From Comamonadaceae bacterium (lineage in GTDB: Bacteria > Pseudomonadota > Gammaproteobacteria > Burkholderiales > Burkholderiaceae_C): 64,000 nucleotides of DNA. The position numbers were made by a program, and so were the translations under genes. Below the pieces are notes generated by a model. The model was given only the letters and a program-made list of their open reading frames with translations, ran no database searches and was not told where the DNA came from. This document shows positions 59,313 through 64,000 of the stretch, piece after piece. Location: positions 1 to 64,000 of the forward strand of contig JAIXSQ010000007.1 in the NCBI GenBank assembly GCA_027484575.1, read 5' to 3'. Numbering within the stretch: position 1 is the first letter of the stretch; every line of letters begins with the position of its first letter.

Positions 59313-62300
59313 ATGGACAGCGGCCAACCGATCCTCGCCGCGGCGGACCGGGCCCGCCCCGCGGACGAGTCGCGGCGCCTGGAGCGGCTGGCGGCACTGC
59401 GCGTGCTGGACACCCCGCCCGAGCCGGTGCTGGACGGCTTCACGCGGCTGGCGGCCCGCATGGCGGGCATGCCGCTGGCCGGCCTGTCGCTGGTGGCCGG
59501 CGACCGGCAATGGCTCAAGGCCGCCTGGGGCATGCCCGCGGGCACCTCGCTGCCGCTGGCGGTCTCGTTCTGCGCCCACGCGGTGCGCGGCGACGGCGTG
59601 TTCGAGGTCGAGGACGCACGCACCGACCCCCGTTTCGCCGGCAACCCGCTGGTGACCGACGGGCCGCGGCTGGTGCACTACGCCGGCGCGCCGCTGCGCC
59701 TGCCCGGCGGCGAGCAGGTGGGCACCCTGTGCCTGCTGGACACCCGGCCCGGCCGGCTCACCGAGGGCCAGCGCGCGCAGTTGCAGGACCTCGCCGACGA
59801 GGCGGTGCAGGTGCTGCTGCTGCGCCAGCAGGAGCAGCACCTGCGGCACGAGCGCCAGCTGCTGGGCCACGACCTGCTCGCCCGCACGGCGCCGGTGGGC
59901 CTGTGCTGGCGCACGCTGGACACCGCGGTTGTCGAAGCCAACGACCAGTGGTGGCAGCTGCTGGGGGCACCGTCGTTCGGCGCGGTGGCCGGCCATGGCT
60001 GGCAACGGCACGTGCATCCGGACGACCTGCCCGGGCTGCTGGCCCTGTGGGGCCAGGCGATCGCGGGCGGGCGCCCGTGCGAAGGGAGCTTCCGCACCGC
60101 CCAACCCGGCGCACCGCGCTGGCTGCGTTTTCGCGCCGAGCCGGTGGTGCTCGAAGGTGGCACGCCCGGCTACGTCGGCTGCCTGACCGATGCGACCGTG
60201 CAGGAGCGGCTGCAGCGCGAGCTGCAGGCCAAGAACGACCTGCTCGAAGCCGTGATCGAGCACCTGCCCGCGGGCCTGACGGTGTTCGACGACCACCTGC
60301 GCCACGTGGTGAGCAACCGCACCGTGCGCGAGATGCTGCAACTGCCCGAGGCGCTGCTGGCGCAGCCGCACGCCAGCTTCCAGGCGCTGGCGCTGCACAT
60401 CGCCCGGCGCGGCGACTACGGCAGCGGCGACCCGGCCGACCACGTGGCCGAGCGGATCCGCATCATGCGCAGCGGCGCCACCCACCGCGACGAGCGCCGC
60501 CTGCCCGACGGCCGGGTGGTCGAGATCCACGGCCGCCACATGCCGGACGGCCGCGTGGTCACGACCTACACCGACGTGACCGAGGCCCGGGCGGCCACCA
60601 CCCAGCTGAAGGTCAGCCAGCAGCGGCTGACGCTGGCCCTGGACGCCTCGCAGCTGGGCCTGTGGGAGTACGACGCGACCACCGGCGAGCTGCAGCTGTG
60701 GGGGCGCTGGGCCGGGCTGCTGGGCCTGCCAGGCAACGCGGTGCTGCGCGACACGGCGGACGTGCAGCGGCTGCTGCCGCCCGAGGATGCCGCCCGGCTG
60801 CTGGAGGCGCGGCGCGCGCTGTTCAAGGGCGAGGTCCCCCGGCTGTCCATCGAGCACCGCATGCACACCCTGCAGGGCAAGACCGTGTGGCTGCACACGC
60901 AGGGGCAGGTCAGCCAGCGCGGCGCCGATGGCCGGGTGCTGCGGCTGGTGGGCACCTGCCAGAACATCACCCCGCGCCGCGAGGCCGACCAGCGCCTGCA
61001 GGACGCGCTGGCGGCCGCCGGCGAGGCCAGCCGCGCCAAGGGCGAGTTCCTCGCCACCATGAGCCACGAGATCCGCACGCCGATCAACGGCGTGATCGGC
61101 CTGACCCAGCTGCTGTCGCAGGCCGCGCTGCCGGCGCGCGAGGCGGGCTACGTCGGCATGATCGACAGCTGCGCCAAGTCGCTGCTCGGGCTGGTCGACA
61201 ACATCCTGGACTTCTCCAAGATCGAGGCGAACCGCGTCACCGTGAGCGAGGCCCCGACCGACCTGCGCGCCCTGGTGCGCGAGGTGGCCGACGTGTTCAC
61301 CGTGCGCGCCGCCGAGAAGGACATCGGCTTCAGCGCGCAGGTGGGCGCCCAGGTTCCCGGGCACGTGCTGGCCGACCGCGACCGGCTGCGCCAGATCCTG
61401 CTGAACCTGCTGGGCAACGCCTGCAAGTTCACCGTGCGCGGCAGCTTCCGCCTGGACGTGCGGGCCGATGGCGGCCAGCTCGCGTTCGCGGTCAGCGACA
61501 CCGGCATCGGCATCGCGCCGGCCGACCAGGCGCGGCTGTTCACCCGCTTCACGCAGGCGGACTCGTCGGCCGCGCGGCGCTACCAGGGCACGGGCCTGGG
61601 GCTGGCGATCTCGCGCGAGCTGGCCCGCTTGATGGGCGGCGACATCGCCCTGGACAGCCAGCCGGGCAGCGGCTCGACCTTCACGCTGCGCCTGCCGCTG
61701 CAGCCGGTGCTGCTGCCGGCGGCGCCGGCGCCCGCCCCGTGCACGCCCGCGCCGGCGCCGGCGCGTCTGCTGCTGGTCGAGGACAACGAGGTGAACCGCC
61801 TGGTGGCCCAGGGCCTGCTCGCCGGGCTGGGCTACCACGCGGTCGACGTGGCCGAAGACGGGCTGCAGGCGCTGGAGGCCTGCGCCGCCGCGCCCTATGA
61901 CCTGGTGCTGATGGACTGCCAGATGCCGGGCATGGACGGCTTCCAGGCCACCGCGGCCCTGCGCGCGCGGGGGCTGCGCATGCCCATCGTGGCCCTGACC
62001 GCGCATGCCATGGCCGGCGACCGCGACCGCTGCCTGCAGGCCGGCATGGACGACTACCTGACCAAGCCGGTCGAGCCGCGGCTGCTGGGCGAGAAGCTGG
62101 CGCGCTGGCTCGCCCCGGCATCCGCGCCCGGCGCGGGCGAGGCCGCCCCCGCGCCTGCCGCGGCCGACACCGCCGCTGGGCCGCCGGCCTGGGACCCGGC
62201 CGCGCTGGCCGAGCGCTTCCTGGGCAACACCGCCCTGTTCGGCCGGGCACGCCAGATCTTCCTGGCCCGCACCGCCGAGACGCTGGCCGAGCTGCTGGCG

Positions 62301-62498
62301 GCGGCGGAGCCCGCCGCGGTCGGCCGGCTGGCCCACAAGCTCAAGGGCTCGGCGGCGACGGTGGGCGCCCCGGCGCTGGCGGCGCTGTGCGCGGCGCTCG
62401 AGGCATCCCCGGTGGCCGGCGCGGCCCTGGACGGCTGGCGGCGCGAGGCCGAGGCGGCGCTGCAGGCCTGGTCGGAGGCGACCGCGCAGCTCGCCTGA
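59313..62498 (+). CDS. Cytoplasmic GAF-PAS-PAS-PAS hybrid histidine kinase with receiver and HPt
   Basis: 1061 residues with no membrane helix. A GAF domain (about 20-165, [24 protein letters not shown]), three PAS domains (about 190-310, 310-430, 440-560), HisKA with His585 ([13 protein letters not shown]), an HATPase ([16 protein letters not shown]), a receiver with Asp868 ([10 protein letters not shown]) and an HPt with His1008 ([13 protein letters not shown]) follow. All phosphorelay residues are present. It should sense internal signals and pass phosphate to the response regulator encoded just upstream. Confidence 0.9.
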   Translation: MDSGQPILAAADRARPADESRRLERLAALRVLDTPPEPVLDGFTRLAARMAGMPLAGLSLVAGDRQWLKAAWGMPAGTSLPLAVSFCAHAVRGDGVFEVEDARTDPRFAGNPLVTDGPRLVHYAGAPLRLPGGEQVGTLCLLDTRPGRLTEGQRAQLQDLADEAVQVLLLRQQEQHLRHERQLLGHDLLARTAPVGLCWRTLDTAVVEANDQWWQLLGAPSFGAVAGHGWQRHVHPDDLPGLLALWGQAIAGGRPCEGSFRTAQPGAPRWLRFRAEPVVLEGGTPGYVGCLTDATVQERLQRELQAKNDLLEAVIEHLPAGLTVFDDHLRHVVSNRTVREMLQLPEALLAQPHASFQALALHIARRGDYGSGDPADHVAERIRIMRSGATHRDERRLPDGRVVEIHGRHMPDGRVVTTYTDVTEARAATTQLKVSQQRLTLALDASQLGLWEYDATTGELQLWGRWAGLLGLPGNAVLRDTADVQRLLPPEDAARLLEARRALFKGEVPRLSIEHRMHTLQGKTVWLHTQGQVSQRGADGRVLRLVGTCQNITPRREADQRLQDALAAAGEASRAKGEFLATMSHEIRTPINGVIGLTQLLSQAALPAREAGYVGMIDSCAKSLLGLVDNILDFSKIEANRVTVSEAPTDLRALVREVADVFTVRAAEKDIGFSAQVGAQVPGHVLADRDRLRQILLNLLGNACKFTVRGSFRLDVRADGGQLAFAVSDTGIGIAPADQARLFTRFTQADSSAARRYQGTGLGLAISRELARLMGGDIALDSQPGSGSTFTLRLPLQPVLLPAAPAPAPCTPAPAPARLLLVEDNEVNRLVAQGLLAGLGYHAVDVAEDGLQALEACAAAPYDLVLMDCQMPGMDGFQATAALRARGLRMPIVALTAHAMAGDRDRCLQAGMDDYLTKPVEPRLLGEKLARWLAPASAPGAGEAAPAPAAADTAAGPPAWDPAALAERFLGNTALFGRARQIFLARTAETLAELLAAAEPAAVGRLAHKLKGSAATVGAPALAALCAALEASPVAGAALDGWRREAEAALQAWSEATAQLA

Positions 62499-62629
62499 GC
62501 CCGGGCGGTGCGGGCGCGGCCCCTGTCGTGCCGCGGCCACGCGCTCCCCCATGGCGGCAGGCGGGTCGCCGCCGGCATGGTAGAAGCGCGGCAGGCCCGC
62601 CAGAGGCCGTCCGAATCAGGGGGACTCAC

Positions 62630-63112
62630 ATGATCGACCTGCGCCGGCTGTTCCAGCGCGACGCGCGCGACAGCTATCCGTCCACCGGCATCGCGCCCGG
62701 TCCGCACCCCATCGCCGAACTGCAGGGCGAGTACGGCAACGTCGTGCGCGCCCTGTTCGCGCGCGCGGGCATCGCGCCGGCCGCGGTGCACCTGGACCTG
62801 CGCCACCTGGGCGCCGCGCCGGACGAGCGGCCGGTGTTCCTGGCGATGGTCCGCCTGATGGCCTGGGACCGCGCCTCGTCGCTGCGGCTGTCGCTGGGCC
62901 TGCCGCTGCTCGAGCGCTCGCTGCGCCGCCAGCTGCGCGGCAGCTGGCTGCTGGAGGTCAGCCACTTCGGCGGCCTGTGGCTGCATGCCTCGACCCCGCT
63001 GCAGGAGGACCCGGATGCCTTGCGCGAGCTGCGCGCGCTGGTGGTCTCGCTGGGCGCCGACGGACCCGGCAGCCCGCGGCTGGCCGACACGGCCTGGGGA
63101 CCGCCCGGCTGA
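62630..63112 (+). CDS. Hypothetical protein
   Basis: 160 residues from ATG 62630, with a purine-rich stretch (cagggggac) before it. I do not recognise it. It looks soluble, with a leader containing DSYPSTGIAPGPHPIAELQGEYG, a compact centre (VHLDLRHLGAAPDERPVFLAMVRLM) and LRRQLRGSWLLEVSHFGGLWLH. No cysteine pairs or membrane helices. It follows the hybrid kinase after 131 bases and ends nine bases from the converging LuxR-type gene. Confidence 0.65.
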   Translation: MIDLRRLFQRDARDSYPSTGIAPGPHPIAELQGEYGNVVRALFARAGIAPAAVHLDLRHLGAAPDERPVFLAMVRLMAWDRASSLRLSLGLPLLERSLRRQLRGSWLLEVSHFGGLWLHASTPLQEDPDALRELRALVVSLGADGPGSPRLADTAWGPPG

Positions 63113-63121
63113 CGCCGCGCC

Positions 63122-64000
63122 TCAGTGGGGCCCGTGCCAGCCCTGCGCCAGCCCGGTCACCAGGTGCACGATCTCGGCCTGGCGGCTCACCCCGAGCTTG
63201 AGCGACAGCGACTTGAGCTGGCTGCGCGCGGTGTGGATGCTGATGCCGCGCTGCTGCGCGTGGTCGGCCAGGGTGTCGCCCCGCGCCAGGGTGGTGGCCA
63301 GCTGGGCCTCGGCGGGGCTCAGGCCGTAGAGCTGCCGCAGCGCCGACGCCGGCGCCGCCGGCGTGCGCTGCTCCTTGACGAACAGGGCCAGGTGGCGGCT
63401 GCCGGCCAGCGGGTCGGGCAGCGCGACCACCGCCGCCTGCAGCCGCGGCAGCCCCGGCTTGCCGGGCAGCAGGAAGCACAGGTCCGACAGCGCCTCGCGC
63501 GCCGTCGCCGGGCGCGCATAGGCCTCGAAGCGCTCGCGCAGCTGCGGCGTGCGGAAGGTCAGCACGTCGCCTTCCAGGCGCAGCTCGGTCTGGGTCTCCA
63601 GCAGCGCGCGGGCGCACTCGTTCAGGTGCACCACCGTCGCGTCGGGGCGCAGGATCAGCACACCCTGCGCCATGCGGTCCAGCGTGTGCAGCACCGGGCC
63701 GACCAGCCGGCTGGCCTGCTGCAGCCGCTTGTGGCCGCCAAAGGCCGCATGCAGGTGCGGCAGCAGCGAGGCCAGCGCCTGCTGCTCGGCCGGTTCGAAG
63801 CGCGGCCGGGATTCGGGCCGGGTGAAGCTCACGCGCACCTGCGAGGCCGCATCGGCATGCACGATGCCGCCGACCACGTAGAACACGTCCACGTGCCGCA
63901 GCCAGCCCGACCAGTACTCGGTCGCCTTCAGGCGGCTGTCGGGAAACAGCTGCGAGGACAGCAGGATCGCGCCCGGCACCATCGCCTCGCTGGTGGCCCA
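63122..64000 (-). CDS. LuxR-type transcriptional regulator (cut by window edge)
   Basis: The reading frame continues past base 64000, so the N-terminus is missing; 292 codons are visible. The C-terminal 60 residues are a LuxR/GerE helix-turn-helix (LSPAEAQLATTLARGDTLADHAQQRGISIHTARSQLKSLSLKLG). The centre has a PAS-like region (LDRMAQGVLILRPDATVVHLNECARALL). There is no receiver in the visible part, so it probably answers to a ligand rather than phosphorylation. Target genes cannot be told from the sequence. Confidence 0.85.
   Translation of the reverse strand, partial: WATSEAMVPGAILLSSQLFPDSRLKATEYWSGWLRHVDVFYVVGGIVHADAASQVRVSFTRPESRPRFEPAEQQALASLLPHLHAAFGGHKRLQQASRLVGPVLHTLDRMAQGVLILRPDATVVHLNECARALLETQTELRLEGDVLTFRTPQLRERFEAYARPATAREALSDLCFLLPGKPGLPRLQAAVVALPDPLAGSRHLALFVKEQRTPAAPASALRQLYGLSPAEAQLATTLARGDTLADHAQQRGISIHTARSQLKSLSLKLGVSRQAEIVHLVTGLAQGWHGPH

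Overview
The window is a very GC-rich (roughly 70% or more), densely coded stretch of chromosome. It carries most of a flagellar and chemotaxis regulon. FlhDC as master regulator, FliA as sigma-28, the order motA-motB-cheY-cheZ-flhB-flhA-flhF-flhG-fliA, a 97-residue FlgM and a DUF3297 gene together point to a motile betaproteobacterium of the Burkholderiales. I cannot name the genus from sequence alone. No tRNA, rRNA, CRISPR array or insertion sequence was seen.

Layout. (1) 1-6487: the fliF-G-H-I-J-K export and basal-body operon on the minus strand (fliK runs off the left edge), with fliE divergent. (2) 6558-16907: a signalling island inside the flagellar cluster. It holds a CHASE hybrid kinase with an unusual C-terminus, a small periplasmic sulfite-oxidase-fold protein next to a second hybrid kinase, and a sensor kinase followed by an AstE/AspA-type deacylase. 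(3) 16975-21850: fliT, fliS, fliD and two tandem flagellins on the minus strand. (4) 22308-33283: flhDC, then motAB-cheYZ, then flhB-flhA-flhF-flhG-fliA. (5) 33427-39760: two chemoreceptors with near-identical signalling domains, a glycine-zipper protein and a sensor kinase. (6) 39876-45242: accessory genes. These are a membrane-anchored trehalose-6-phosphate synthase, a photolyase-like protein with its two domains in swapped order, a DCC-COQ7 fusion translationally coupled to it, and DUF3297. (7) 45273-57653: flgN-flgM-flgA on the minus strand and flgB to flgL on the plus strand. (8) 57675-64000: an HDOD protein, divergent from a response regulator plus multi-PAS hybrid kinase pair, then a conserved hypothetical gene and a LuxR-type regulator cut by the right edge.

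How it works together. FlhDC (22308-23208) is expected to switch on the regulon, and FliA (32561-33283) the late genes, held back by FlgM until the hook is complete. I located by eye a recurring sigma-28-like element, T[CT][AC]AGttc-N11-GCCGAtAA, upstream of fliF, fliS, motA, flgB, flgM and flgJ. Weaker or 12-nt-spacer forms lie upstream of fliD, the second flagellin and the first chemoreceptor. An excellent match upstream of the HDOD gene suggests that gene belongs to the flagellar regulon.

Most notable beyond standard flagellar genes: the FliA-controlled HDOD gene; the domain-swapped photolyase coupled to a DCC-COQ7 fusion; a sensor-like membrane domain fused to OtsA; an FlhG with no P-loop; a flgI whose first codons lie in a hairpin-rich repeat; and a family of 20-bp palindromes scattered through the flagellar operons.
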